Position numbers and translations under genes: made by a program. The notes under the pieces were generated by a model. That model was not told the origin of the DNA, searched no databases, and saw nothing but the letters and a program-made list of their open reading frames with translations. DNA of 64,000 nt from Symsagittifera roscoffensis (taxonomy: Eukaryota; Xenacoelomorpha; Acoela; Convolutidae): NCBI RefSeq assembly GCF_963678635.1, contig NC_087069.1, positions 22,412,360 to 22,476,359 on the forward strand, in the 5' to 3' direction. Positions 1 through 10,761 of this stretch are shown here, one piece after another. Numbering within the stretch: the stretch's first letter is position 1; each line of letters begins with the position of its first letter.

Positions 1-170
1 GCCTCTAAGCTGTAACGCGGGTTTTAGTCTCATGTCGCAAGTGAACCGAATTGGTTCCGACCGCTTGAGGTAGAAAAACCCAAGAGATAGTGTCCCTGAC
101 TCTTGACCCAATGGTTAAAGGGCCTATTTTTCTTTAACCTCATTTGTGATTTAAGTAGGCGACTGTTACA
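1..170 (+). repeat. Right part of the 5' LTR (runs off the window)
   Basis: Aligns base for base, with scattered differences, to 22437-22607. Homology starts at the first base of the window and stops after TGTTACA at 170, so the repeat ends in CA as LTRs do. Downstream sequence differs from that after the right copy. A TGGCGCTC at 182 is a weak primer-binding-site candidate, since it begins TGG and lies 11 bases after the repeat. Confidence 0.6.
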
Positions 171-1023
171 TAATGTTTTTATGGCGCTCATGGGTGTTTT
201 TACGACATCAAGACTACGGATCGAACCCACTTGACACAGCTCCGGGCTACATGCCCATTCCAGAGTATCTGTGGTGCGGTTCAACGGGAACGTATTCACC
301 TTCTGGTTGTACCGTGATAGCTTTTTAAGAAAACTCGAGGTAAATTCCCGGTGCGCTTTCCGAAACGAGGCCTAGCTAACCGAGTAATGGGGGCCACTGG
401 GGGGACAAAAAACGGGTAAATGAGAAACCTTTATGTTATTTAAAATAGTATACCCATACTGTTTTCCAATAAGACTGATCGTCTCGATCAAATCAGCAAC
501 GTTGTAAGGTTTTCAGATAGCTTGTGACATCAACGGACCACTGGGAGACTTGACTGGAACATTTGACCAGCGAAGTGGGAAAGTGGACAACTGGGAGACT
601 TGACCACTGGGAGACTTGACTGGAAAAGGTGACCAGCCCAGGAGAAAAGTGTGCCCAACCAGCAGGTACCCGCCAGCAGTATGATCAAAGCAGAACAGAG
701 CAAACGGAGGAAGATACACAGAGGTGTTCTGTTTGGTCAACCGGGTATGGTTAAAATCCACTTTACATTAAAGGAACTAAGTGTGAAATTGGATAAGCGG
801 ATACCCACTGATTTGAAGAAACGTCTTTACTTGAGCAGAGCTTGAAAACAGGTTCTATGGTTTTTTTCTCGAGAGGTATAGCACCCATTGCGCTTAAGGG
901 TAATTTTTGTTTTAAGTGGTGGGCTAGCTAGGAGGAAGTTAGAAGGGGGGCTGGTTAAGATAGAGGTTCTCGGTTCAAAATTGTTAAAAGAGGGACACAT
1001 TATAGTAACTATACAATCGATAT
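171..1023 (+). other. Untranslated leader of element 1
   Basis: No recognisable protein. It holds the short repeats at 537-640 and a 64-codon open frame (651-845) that resembles nothing I know. Probably 5' leader RNA of the retroelement. Confidence 0.5.
537..640 (+). repeat. Short tandem repeats, CTGGGAGACTTGAC core
   Basis: CACTGGGAGACTTGACTGG-type units occur three times with TGACCAG linkers. One spacing is shortened so that two cores nearly abut (near 588-620). Confidence 0.7.
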
Positions 1024-2142
1024 CGTCGGTTTAGTTTCATTAGTAGACCCAGCATCTAGAATGCTCCATCTTTAGACTCAGAAGAAGAGTTGCAACGCGA
1101 GGAGATCCAAATTTAAGATCGACTTAAGGTAGGTAACCTGGTCAGATCAGGTGGGGGATGGGAAATAGACAGTTTTTCGAACCCAAACAGAGAATATCCC
1201 ATAAGACCGCTAGTAGGGGGGGGGGCAAAAACGCGTGACAATCAGGTACCAGACATTTTTGCGAAAGACGGCACAGCTTGCCTATGATTTTTTGGTATAA
1301 TTACCTTTCTGGTTTTTGTAATTTTCATTTTTTTGGATTTTTCAAAATTTTAACGTTTTCGGGCCAGACTTCAGAGAATATTAACGAATCAGCCAAAATT
1401 ATAGAATAAAAAACAAGTCGTATTTCAAATTGCATCGGATTGAAACAGGTAAGGTAATTTTAGGGGACTAAGTAAAGAAAATTTCGGTGAACAGAATTGG
1501 GTTTTGGGAATTATTTTTATACTAGAGCTCTGGAGGTGGTTCTGAGAAAGTGGATCAGATATCCCGATACCGGACATAAGCACAGGGGAATTCTTGCATC
1601 AGGCGAAGAAGCATTTGAGGTACAAGGTGGGAAGAAGTACAAGAGTCTTGCCGGCAGTCTTGGGATAGTGATCTAAAAGTCCCAACACTCAGTCTTGGGA
1701 TAGTGATCTAAGTATCACAACACTTTAGCGAAGGGTCCTAGGAGAGATCATAAGAGTCCAGGGACAGCAACGAAGTGTACCAACACTTGAGCGAAGGGTC
1801 CTAGGAGGGTTCAGAAAAGTCCTGGGACAGCAACGAAGTGTACCAACATTTGAGCGAAGGGTCCTAGGAGTGTTCAGAAAAGTTAGGGACAGCGACGAAG
1901 TGTACGCACACTTAAGCGAAGGGTCCTAGGAGGCTTTAAAAAAGTCCTGGGACAACAACGAAGTGTACCAACACTTGAGCGAAGGGTCCTAGGAATGAAG
2001 CCGAGGGAGAAGGAGGAGACAACGACAGTGACCGAGAAAAGCAAAACCTTTGGGACAGTCTCCACGATAACGACAGAAGCCAGGAAGGAGAAAGAAGAAG
2101 CCACCTGAGAAGCAAAAGCTAGCCAAGATAAACGAGCTGATG
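1024..2142 (+). repeat. First copy of tandem leader/gag duplication, internally deleted
   Basis: Begins CGTCGGTTTAG as at 2144 and follows the 2143-3929 unit through the minisatellite. It then jumps to the gag segment matching 3779-3927 and ends at GAGCTGATGG, where the second copy starts. It lacks the equivalent of about 3216-3778. Confidence 0.85.
1727..1995 (+). repeat. Minisatellite, about 63-bp unit, first array
   Basis: Four to five units starting AGCGAAGGGTCCTAGGAG and passing through GACAGCAACGAAGTGTACC. Units differ by point changes and 1-2 bp indels. Confidence 0.85.
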
Positions 2143-3929
2143 GCGTCGGTTTAGTTACATTAGTAGACCCATCATCTAGAACGATCCATCTTTAGACTCA
2201 GAACAAGAGTTGCAACGCGAGGAGATCCAAATTTAAGATCGAGTTAAGGTAGGTAACCTGGTCAGATCAGGTGGGGATCGGAAATAGACAGTTTTTTGAA
2301 CCCAAACGGAGAATATCCCATAAGACCGCTAGTAGGGGGGAGCAAAAACGCGTGACAATCAGGTACCATACTTTTTTTTGCGAAAGACGTATGATTTTTT
2401 GGTATAATTACATTACTGGTTTTTGTAATTTTCATTTTTTTGGAATTTTCAAAATTTTAACGTTTTTGGGCCAGACTTTAGAGAAAATAAAAGAATCGGC
2501 TAAAATTACAGAATAACAAACAAGTCGTATTTCAAATTGCAAGTCGTATTTCAAATTGAAACAGGGAAGGTAATTTTAGGGGACTAAGTAAAAAAAATTT
2601 CGGTGAACAGTATTGGGTTTTGGGGATTATTTTTATACTAGAGCTCTGGAGGTGGTACTGGGATAGTGGATCGCATATGCCAATAGCGGATATAAGCACA
2701 AGGGAGTTCTTCAATCAGGCGAAGAAACACTTGAGCTACAAGGTGGGAAGAAGTACAAGAGTCTTGCCGGCAGTCTTGGGATAGTGATCTAAGTATCCCA
2801 ACAATTTAACGAAGGGTCCTAGGAAAGATCAGAAGAGTCCTGGGACAGCAACTAAGTGTACCAACACTTGAGCGAAGGGTCCTAGGAGGCTTAAGAAAAG
2901 TCCTGGGACAACAACGAAGTGTACCAACACTTGAGCGAAGGGTCCTAGGAGGGTTCAGAAAAGTCCTGGGCAGCAACGAAGTGTTCCAACACTTGAGCGA
3001 AGGGTCCTAGGAAGGTTCAGAAAAATCCTGGGACAGCAACAAAGTATACCAACACCACAGCGAATTGTCCTAGGAGGGTACATGAAAGTACTAGGACCGT
3101 ACCAAAGTGTACCAAGACGCCATCGATGTATCCCAACACTTGAGCGAAGTGTTCTAGGAGCGTACCAAGAAATCTTGGGACAGTATTAAAGCATCCCAAA
3201 ACTAGAACGAAGGATCCTAAGACCTGGAACTGATTTAGACTATTTCAACTGGTTTTAAAATTTAATACATCAGGGAATTTTCTGATAATTTCAATCAGAT
3301 TTTACAGTAGGTTTGTAAATTTTAAAACTGTAGATAAAAAACTTTATATCTAAAATTCATGAAGATAAATAGGGTATCGATAACTGAAAGAAAGGTAACA
3401 GGACCTAAGCAAAACCAGACTGCAATGCTAAAGAAACCAACACCAAAAAATCCGGGAGTAATGAGGAAGAATTTTTCAGTGAATATGGTCAGCACAAGAA
3501 GCAACAAGGAACAGAAGGCAAAAAAGGAAACAATGGAAGAACAGAGCATACCAGCAAAATAGACTGAACTAGAAACACCAGATCAAAGTATAGATGGAAT
3601 TGAAAGGAGGGAAATGGAATCAACACCGATGCCAAATACAGAAGAACAGGAGAAGAACGACACAGAGTTCTCACCAAAAGACAATGGAGACGAGGCGACC
3701 AACACACCGGAGACGATAAAAGACGACGCACAAACGAAGAGAACGTCACATATCGATAGGATTGCTGCGATGGTCGGAATGAAGCCGAGGGAGAAGGAGG
3801 AGACAACGACAGTGACCGAGAAAAGCAAAACCTTTGGGACAGTCTCCACGATAACGACAGAAGCCAAGAAGGAGAAAGAAGAAGCCACCTGAGAAGCAAC
3901 AGCTAGCCAAGATAAACGAGCTGATGGAA
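2143..3929 (+). repeat. Second, fuller copy of tandem leader/gag duplication
   Basis: Matches 1024-2142 over the leader, the minisatellite and, after a stretch unique to this copy (about 3216-3778), the gag segment ending GAGCTGATGG near 3927. The gag frame continues from here, so this is the original-order copy. Confidence 0.8.
2808..3215 (+). repeat. Minisatellite, about 63-bp unit, second array
   Basis: Six to seven units of the same family as 1727-1995. The later units (after 3050) are more diverged, so the array decays towards gag. Confidence 0.85.
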
Positions 3930-4440
3930 TGAAAACAACTTCAGTAGAGCTAGTAGACTTAATGACAAAGTTAAATGAAATAGACAAAAAAACGAAGTGC
4001 AATGAGGAGTACCATCAAGAGCTGAAAAATGGTAATAAAACACAACAAAAACGAGTATCTGGATAATTACTAAGTCTTAGCAAGGGCCACGGAGAAAAAG
4101 CTACAGCAGATGGCGGACAAGGTAGAGTTTACCGACAAAGAGCGAAAGAAACATATCAAGAGGGATATGGAATAAATGAAGGAACGATATGAAACCGTGA
4201 ATGAGAAGTTGTGGAATCTAGAGACCATAATGGACACAATGAGCAAGGATTATGCTGAAATTTCTTGTGCCATACAGTCCAAACTGGATGCATTTTTGAG
4301 AAACTCTGTAGCACAAGATAAATTAGTGGTAGACAAACCACAGGGAACTAGAGTCGACTTTGTAGAACCGCAACGAAAAAAAAACGGTAGTCTACACTGT
4401 TACCCCGGATTCCAACCAGCATAGGAACAGTAGGGTCCAA
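3359..4440 (+). pseudogene. Gag N-terminal region, broken
   Basis: Open pieces at 3359-3562 and 3614-3892 share one frame and are separated by a TAG at 3560. A piece at 4176-4424 is in another frame. The products are rich in Lys, Glu and Thr, and the last piece looks like a coiled coil (heptad-like LWNLETIMDTMSKDYAEI). There is no diagnostic motif. Assignment rests on position directly upstream of the gag capsid-type domain and zinc knuckle. Several stops make a full-length product impossible. Confidence 0.55.
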
Positions 4441-4530
4441 GACTACAATGATGGGTGAAACCTCAAACTCGACGAATGCACCAGGGGACTCGCACACAAG
4501 TATACACACACAAGTATAACACCTGACGCC

Positions 4531-5175
4531 ATGACGTGGGCGAGTACCTGGGAAATGATTAACAGAAATACAGATTCGAGTGATAGAGGAAGTGGTAAAT
4601 CCAGAAAGACCCTCAAAAAACCGAAAAAATTTAAAGACAATTCGGATGGCTGCATTGACACGTGGGTAGAAGTCAAGAGACTCTATCTAGAACAGGACAA
4701 CCTGAATGAGGAAAAGCAGGCCTGCACAGCAATACTACGCAATCTAGATGGCACAGCACTAAAATGCGTAGTAGCAAAGAAAGAAGAGAAGCGTGATACA
4801 TCGGACAAAATCTTCGAGATAATTTTGAATAGATTTGGATCAGGAATTAAGGGTCATCAAGCGATGATGAGATTTGAAAAAAGCAGACAAAGGGAAGACG
4901 AGTCAATCGACTGATTTCTGGATGATCTTGAGAGCTTGAGGAGAAGAAGCAACCCGGATGAATCGACGAATAGAAGAAACTTCAGCATCGCTTCAAAGGT
5001 TTTTGACGAGGTCAGAAGTTACGACTTTAGAACGATGTTGGCAACGTATTATACGCTATCAAAAAATAATGCACCAACCCCAGAAGAAATGAGACGAAAG
5101 TCAAGAGAACACATGTTGATAAAACCAATAAACTCGTTCTCAGAAGGCAGGAAGATGCAAGGAGGAGCCAGCTAA
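4531..5175 (+). pseudogene. Gag capsid-type domain (Retrotrans_gag-like)
   Basis: Two same-frame pieces (4531-4914 and 4936-5175) are split by a TGA at 4912. The conserved pattern of retrotransposon gag is visible: a Trp-centred start (CIDTWVEVKRLYLEQ), then a Leu/Ala helix, an ILNRFG block and FEKSRQREDESI, followed in the second piece by FRTMLATYYTL. This domain forms the particle shell in Ty3/gypsy elements. Upstream is the charged gag N-terminus and downstream the zinc knuckle, the standard gag order. Confidence 0.75.
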
Positions 5176-5207
5176 AAAGGTCATCATGGTACAAGCCTAA
5201 ATACGAC

Positions 5208-5549
5208 ATGAACAAACGTATTTCATGCGCAAATTGTGGATCAGCGGATCATCATGTGGCCGATTGCACGACTTACAAGCAAGGCATGAAAAAGTTGGGA
5301 TACGCACCAGAGGAAGAGGATATGAGTCAAACGGAACAACATGAGTTTTACAGTGGCTTGATCATCAATATAAGCGCGAGGGGTTTTTTCTGTAAACAAG
5401 AAGGTCATTTCAGGATGGACTGCCCTTTGTTTTGGGAGGCGTTGAAGAATCAGAATCACCCGAAACACAAACTGGCACTGGCTGCAGTGCAAAATACCAA
5501 GAATAGACAAGCTGAAAAAAAATTTGAACAAAAAAGAGGCAGCGGGTGA
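5208..5549 (+). pseudogene. Gag nucleocapsid, CCHC zinc knuckles
   Basis: The first knuckle is intact: CANCGSADHHVADC, spacing C-x2-C-x4-H-x4-C, at residues 7-20. A second knuckle-like stretch (FFCKQEGHFRMDC) keeps the second Cys, His and last Cys but has Gly where the first Cys should be, so it probably cannot hold zinc. Such knuckles bind element RNA during packaging. The frame overlaps the next open piece at 5524 in a different frame. Confidence 0.8.
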
Positions 5550-5790
5550 TAATTTAACAACAAAGACAGTGAAGGCCATGACACAAAAGAGGGATGTTAC
5601 GGGGGCCGAGATGAAGAATTCACTAGAGATAAACTACGAGAAGGCAGCTGCAGATGCGATCAACAAAGTGAAGCAAGACTTGGCGACCAAAGAAATCGAG
5701 CAACGGCTGAAACAGGAAATAGAAAAACAGAGATTGAATGAAACACTCTGTATGACAAGACCAGTGCCAGAAACCGGGAGAACTCAATGA
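5524..5790 (+). pseudogene. Charged coiled-coil linker between gag and protease
   Basis: An 88-codon piece dominated by Lys, Glu, Ala and Gln with long heptad-like stretches (IEQRLKQEIEKQRL). No catalytic motif. Its place between nucleocapsid and protease suggests part of the gag-pol polyprotein, separated by frameshifts on both sides. Confidence 0.5.
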
Positions 5791-5817
5791 GTAGGAGCAA
5801 TTGCAACACCTAGGATC

Positions 5818-6716
5818 ATGTCAATAATCACAGTGGTTGGCCACAAAGTAACAAGAAGCTTGAGTGAACCGAGTGATCAGACAATAATGCACACAGCTTT
5901 AAGGGCATTACTCAGGAGAGGTGGTAGTAAATCAGTTCGCATAGACAACAGATACACAAAAACCTATGGTCCACGTGAGGTCATACTGAAAATAGATGGA
6001 AGAAACATCTACAGAAAAACGATGATAACATGTGATGAAGATCTAGCGGGGCAAGTCTTCATTGCTAGAGAAGAGCTAAGAGTGAGATCGATCGGACACT
6101 GCGCTTTGTTAGAAGAAAATGCAATGCATCAGGGAAAAGAGGCAGACGTATCTGCACACGTACTGGACTTAAGTGGAGAAAAAAAGACTCAACTGCGTGG
6201 GTTATTGGACACAGGAGCCGTCTTGAGTGTCATACCAATTGAAACATGGAAAAACATTCGACAAAAAAGACTTGATATACTCCAGAATACGGCTGTCAGC
6301 GGCAAACAAAAGGGCGTTACAGGTTCTAAATAGGACACCAATAATAGCCCTAAATCTGGGGGAACGCAGTTTGTGGATGAGTTTTTGGGTAGTGGAGAAT
6401 CTAGATGACTGACCATTTTATTTTAGGCAGAGACTTTATCAGAAATTTAGATGTAACAATGGATCTTAACAATGCGATGTTCAGGATTCGGAACCCGAAA
6501 AGGAAGTACGTAATTAAACCGGTAAATTTGATAATGGTGAACGAAATTAAGACTGCAGTTTTTTTGAACAGGAGGGTAAGGATGAAAGCAAATGAGGCAG
6601 CGATAGTAAGTTTGCGGATGAGAAACTTCAATGAACTAAGTGACATTAAACAAGTATGCATAGTGGCGAATCCGAAGTATCAAAGTGCTGCTGTTTTAGA
6701 AAATCCTTCTCAATAA
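5818..6716 (+). pseudogene. Retropepsin-type aspartic protease, frameshifted
   Basis: The first piece (5818-6333) carries the active-site signature LLDTGAVLSVIP near residues 129-140. The second piece (6405-6716, a different frame) carries the C-terminal retropepsin motif FILGRDFI near residues 4-11. This is the family hallmark: DTGA/S plus ILGxD. The enzyme would cut the gag-pol polyprotein. A short overlapping piece at 6227-6412 covers the middle. At least two frame changes separate the Asp from the ILGRD motif, so it cannot be functional as it stands. Confidence 0.85.
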
Positions 6717-6904
6717 CCAAGAGTTGCCTCTGCATCAGAGTCTCGTTGAATATTCTTGATATACCAATCACAATCCAGAGGGGTAGGAAGCTTGGATACA
6801 CACTACCTGTGAATATTAGTATAGAAACGACTGAAAAAATTAAAAAGTGAAAGAAAGTTCTTGGATGCCCGAATCTCAGGGATAAGATTTGTATCTAGAG
6901 AAGA

Positions 6905-7755
6905 TTGAAGAAAATAAAATATTCATCAAGTCTTGCGAAATCGCTTAAGTCAGAGACGTACGATAGACTTTCGAGCTGTTCGAATTTTCCTGAAAGTCCT
7001 ACACTACAGGAATTAGAAAATGATAAATCGGTATTACTCGAGGCCATCAAGAATGGGCTAGATCGGAATCAGGACGTTTTTCGAAACATAAGGCAGACAT
7101 CGGATTCTGTAGTTTTGTTAAACATGAAATAGAGCTTGAGGAGTCGGTGGTACCTCATAGGGAGGGGGCGAGGCGTTTGAACCCAAACAATTCGCAGACA
7201 AGTAGAAAAGCAATGGAGACCCTACTAGAGTATGTGTGATAGAACCATGCAAGTCATCGTGGGCGTGTGGAGAAGTGATGGCTAAGAAGAAAGAAGACCA
7301 ACAAAGGTTTCGTTGTGACTTTCGGTATCTGAATTCGGTCACGGTGAATGATTCCTATCCCATACCTAGAATCGAGCCTTTTGAAATTGGAAGATGCAAA
7401 GATTTTTTCAACTCATGATTTAGGGTCGGCATTTTGGCAGGTAGCACTGAGGAAACAGGACAGGGACAAATCAGGATTTGCTTGCGAGCTGGGGCTGTTT
7501 CAATGGAAGAGGATGCCTTTTGGCCTTTGCAATGCCACAGCCACGTCGCAACGATTGATGGCCCATGCACTGACATGTGTAACGAAGAAATATGATAATT
7601 TGGTAATGTGTTACGTGGATGACGTGGTGATAGCGACACCTACTCTAGAGGACCACATCGAACGACTAGATGAGGTGTTCGCTTGCATGGAAAGAGCAAT
7701 CCATCGAAGTGTGAGATTCTCAAGGATTTGTTCAAATACCTGGGGGAGAAGGTGA
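6905..7755 (+). pseudogene. Reverse transcriptase, frameshifted
   Basis: Pieces at 6905-7132, 7236-7418 and 7348-7755 are in different frames. Visible motifs, in order: SSWACGEVMAKKK, FRCDFRYLNSVTVNDSYPIPR (block 2), HDLGSAFWQVALR (block A, catalytic Asp), QWKRMPFGLCNATATSQRLM (block B), and CYVDDVVIATP, whose YVDD is the metal-binding active site (block C). This is a typical Ty3/gypsy RT. The minus-strand copy at 63685-63999 begins just after the equivalent of YVDD. Confidence 0.93.
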
Positions 7756-8531
7756 ACAAATACGGCATCAGACCAGACCCAGACGCGGTAGAGGCGGTGC
7801 TGACATGGAAGTCACCGAAAACGGAGCATCAGCTAATGAGCTTCCTGAGTTTTGCGAACTACTACAGAGAGTTCATCAAGGGCTATGCGGACAAAGTATA
7901 TCCAATGCAACAACTCATGAGGCACAAAGGCAAGAAATTCACGTGGAATAACGCGGCAGATGAATCATTTCGAAGAATAAAGAGAGAGCTGTGCAAAGCA
8001 CCTGTGCTACGGATGCCCACGGAGAAGGAAATTTACGTGCTGGATACATATGCATCGGTGGTAGCGATCTCTGAAATACTTCACCAAGAACAGGAGTGGA
8101 ACGGGAAGACAGTCTTGAGACCGATAGCTTACGGGAGCAAAGTTTTTAGCGATACAAATGTGAAATACGGGGTACCCAAAGCGGAAACAATTGCGGTAGT
8201 CACCTTCGTAGAAAAATACAGGGCATACCTGGGTAGCGAGTCATTCAAGTTACGAGTCGACAACAGAGCTTTCAGTTGGTTGAAAACGTACTCAATGGAC
8301 CAGAGCTACATTGGGAGATGGATAGTTCGCCTGGGTGGTTATAACATGATAATTAAACACAGAACAAGGGACAAAGATCAAAATGCCGACATCTCGAGCA
8401 AGAAGACGGAAATCTACGAGAGACAAGAGCATAGGGAGGCGGACATGCCGGAAATTAAAGATGGTTTCTCATTCATAGACAAGGAGACGTATGACAATCC
8501 TCCACTCTCAAGGTGGCTTGACAAGCCTTGA
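7683..8531 (+). pseudogene. RT thumb/connection and RNase H; catalytic Asp replaced by Tyr
   Basis: This 282-codon frame overlaps the RT frame (shift near 7700). It starts with the thumb (SNPSKCEILKDLFKYLGEKV, LMSFLSFANYYREFI), then passes into RNase H. The strand-1 motif normally reading LDxDAS is LDTYAS here (codon TAT near 8050), so the first catalytic Asp is lost. Downstream motifs remain: YGVPKAETIAVVTFVEKYR, LRVDNRAFSWL, HRTRDKDQNADISSK. The minus-strand copy keeps LDAS. It is the best-preserved long frame of pol, but enzymatically doubtful. Confidence 0.9.
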
Positions 8532-9206
8532 CAGGGAAACTAAAAGAGGATAATCCCGAGCTACCAGCTGAACATGAGGCGGAAGAAACTCTCAAGAGCA
8601 ATCTAGGGATGTCAATAGAAATGATGCTCAAATCGAAGATAGTGAGGGAAACACTAAAAGCAAAAGGCTACGACCACGATGAAGCGGAGACAAGAAGGGT
8701 GACAATAGGAGAGGATTTGAGCTGACTACTCGAGAAACTAGCAGACGATAAGCCTGTAGTCCGGAACAATGACAAATACAAATCGGAAGTCACCATATTG
8801 AAAAGAGGGGAAGCAGCTCATGGCGAGGACTCAATGAAGTTGTGCCGAAATTGGTCGGGAAAATCCCAGAGGACATACTAAGACGGACTAAGTTTCGGAA
8901 GAAGAAAGAGACAGCGAGGAAAAGAATTTGTCCGGGGAGTCGGAAGAATAGGAGGATGACTCAGAGAAGAGTGGTGATTACAAAGACAGTCTTTGCATGA
9001 TTTTAGCAGAAGAGAAAAAGAGGCACCCCGACAAAGAACTACAAACTGACCCTTTCTCAGGGACGTACAACCTAGAGCAACAGGATGCGTACGGAGGAGA
9101 AGAGCTTGCGAAAATAGCGGTGTCAAGGAAACCATTCAGGGAGCTATCGTGCAATTCAAATGTCAGGACGAACCTGGAAGGACTTGAGAAGGATAATTTG
9201 CATTAA
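8528..9206 (+). pseudogene. RNase H-integrase linker
   Basis: Charged segment in two main pieces (8528-8725 and 8997-9206) with stops between. The sub-motif ETLKAKGYDHDEAETRRVTIGEDL has a clear counterpart in the other copy (MKAKGYDIEEVDKGRGVVGQNL, 62928-63131, minus). It is therefore a conserved part of this family's pol. No known domain recognised. Confidence 0.6.
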
Positions 9207-10180
9207 TTGAAATATGACATCCACAATCCCAGAGAACTGAATGGTCAAATGATGGCATTGAAGGAACACGTCAAAGCGAGATACAGTCTGTCGGATCTGA
9301 TACGAGCCCAGAAGAACGACAAGACGACGTGTAACCTCTCTACGTGGATCCGGACAGGAGTCAAGGAGAAGGGAGACCTGGATGAAGATATTTACAAGGT
9401 CTTGAGCCACTTCTACAAAGATAGAAGGGACTTACTCTATCACACAGCTGATGGTGTAGTATCCTGTAGGAGGAAAGATGAAGAGAAGATATTACACAAG
9501 CGTAATGTCATCATACTGCCACAGCTACACCAGGCGGAAGTGTTGTTCAGATCGCACGACCACATGGGACAGCAGGGGATATATAAGCTACAACAAAGAA
9601 TATTACACAGGCTTGATCGGACAGGGTTGAGAAAGGTTTGCGAAAGGTGAGTGAACGCATGCTTGTCGTGTTTCCAAATAAAATACTCTAGAAAAATGAA
9701 ATTCCCACGTAAGTCCTTGGAAAGCTCGTAGATTAAGGAGGTCGTGCAGATAGACCATCAGAAGATCTGCATGACCGCCTCGGAATACAATCAGATACTT
9801 GTAATCATAGACCATCTTACGAAACTGGCAGAAGCGGTACCATGTCAGACGGCCTCAGCGGAAGAGACTTGTGATCATTTGATAACGCACTGGATATCAC
9901 GATATGTTTGTCCGATGACAATCCAATCGGACAATGTGAAAGCCTTCGTGGGTGACCTGACAAAAAAAAAACGGATGAGGAGGTCCCACGTTGCTCAAGC
10001 GCATTCAACAACCTACCATCCTCAACAACATGGATCAGTCCTTTAATGATGTTAACTGGCAGGGAGAGAGCGATGCCCCTGACAATCTTCTACCCGGAAT
10101 AGGAATGGAAAAAGACGTCGCCTCAGGCGTATGTGAAGGAAGCGGCCAGGAGTTAACAAGAGATGAACAAGCTCTGTAGA
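9207..10180 (+). pseudogene. Integrase, zinc-binding and DDE core, frameshifted
   Basis: The frame continues from the linker after a TAA at 9204. The N-terminal zinc module shows HDHMGQQGIYKLQQ with the CLSCFQ pair at about 9660. The core shows the first Asp in VVQIDHQKICM and the second in TIQSDN. The Glu-bearing block is reached only after a frame change near 9960-10030 (YHPQQHGSVL remnant), and the catalytic Glu is not visible. Integrase joins element DNA to the host. The inverted copy at 61.9-62.5 kb keeps both Asp and a LVERQ Glu. Confidence 0.88.
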
Positions 10181-10761
10181 AGAAACACGGCGCAGGCACA
10201 GATGAGACAGCGGAAGAAGTAAGATGAAAAATACTTCAGGCGAAACCTTATGCTGTGGGACAATACGTCTGTGTGTTTCAGATTATCTTACCTCCAAAAA
10301 GGACTAAAAAATACTAATGAAATGGAGAGGACGGTTTCTGATAACGGATGTACACCAGCAGGGCCGGTTTTATCGCTTGAGTACAGAGCGCGCTCACGTT
10401 CCATCTCCGGAAGACTGGTGTGTACCACAGAACATGGAAGGACTCGATTTCTACTGGTAGAGCCAGCATATGAGGTGAACGAGAAAGGCACCAAAAAAAA
10501 ATGACGGCAAATGAGGACTTGAGCATGGATGATAACGAGAAGACAGAGGTGGATTCGGACGAAAGATCTATCGCGGAGCAAGTATGGAATGATCAAGAGC
10601 ATAACAAGGTACCAAAGTGGACAGAACCAGATCTGCCGATGACCACAGGGGCGAGAAATATTTTTGTCCGGGAAGTGGGGGTAGGACTTACCCATATTGG
10701 AAAATTGAATATAAGGAAGCTCAGGAAAGTAAGAGAGACTAATGGGTTGGAACTGGATTAG
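10181..10761 (+). pseudogene. Integrase C-terminal region and acidic tail
   Basis: Overlapping frames at 10250-10504 and 10501-10761 cover the segment after the integrase core, which in gypsy elements carries an SH3-like fold. An acidic tail follows (MDDNEKTEVDSDERSIAEQVW, with VPKWTEPD). The minus-strand copy has the same tail (around 61370-61450, VPAWIEPD). It also has a further stretch of some 350 bp before the macro region, missing here, so copy 1 appears deleted between PMTT and FVREVGVGLTH. The last frame ends in TAG at 10759. Confidence 0.65.

Noticed and set aside
651-845. 64-codon ORF in the leader
   Set aside because: No motif, flanked by non-coding repeats; not supported as a gene.
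3489-4002. Minus-strand open frames of about 135 codons over gag
   Set aside because: Low-complexity Ser/Leu/Phe shadows of the Lys/Glu-rich gag frame.
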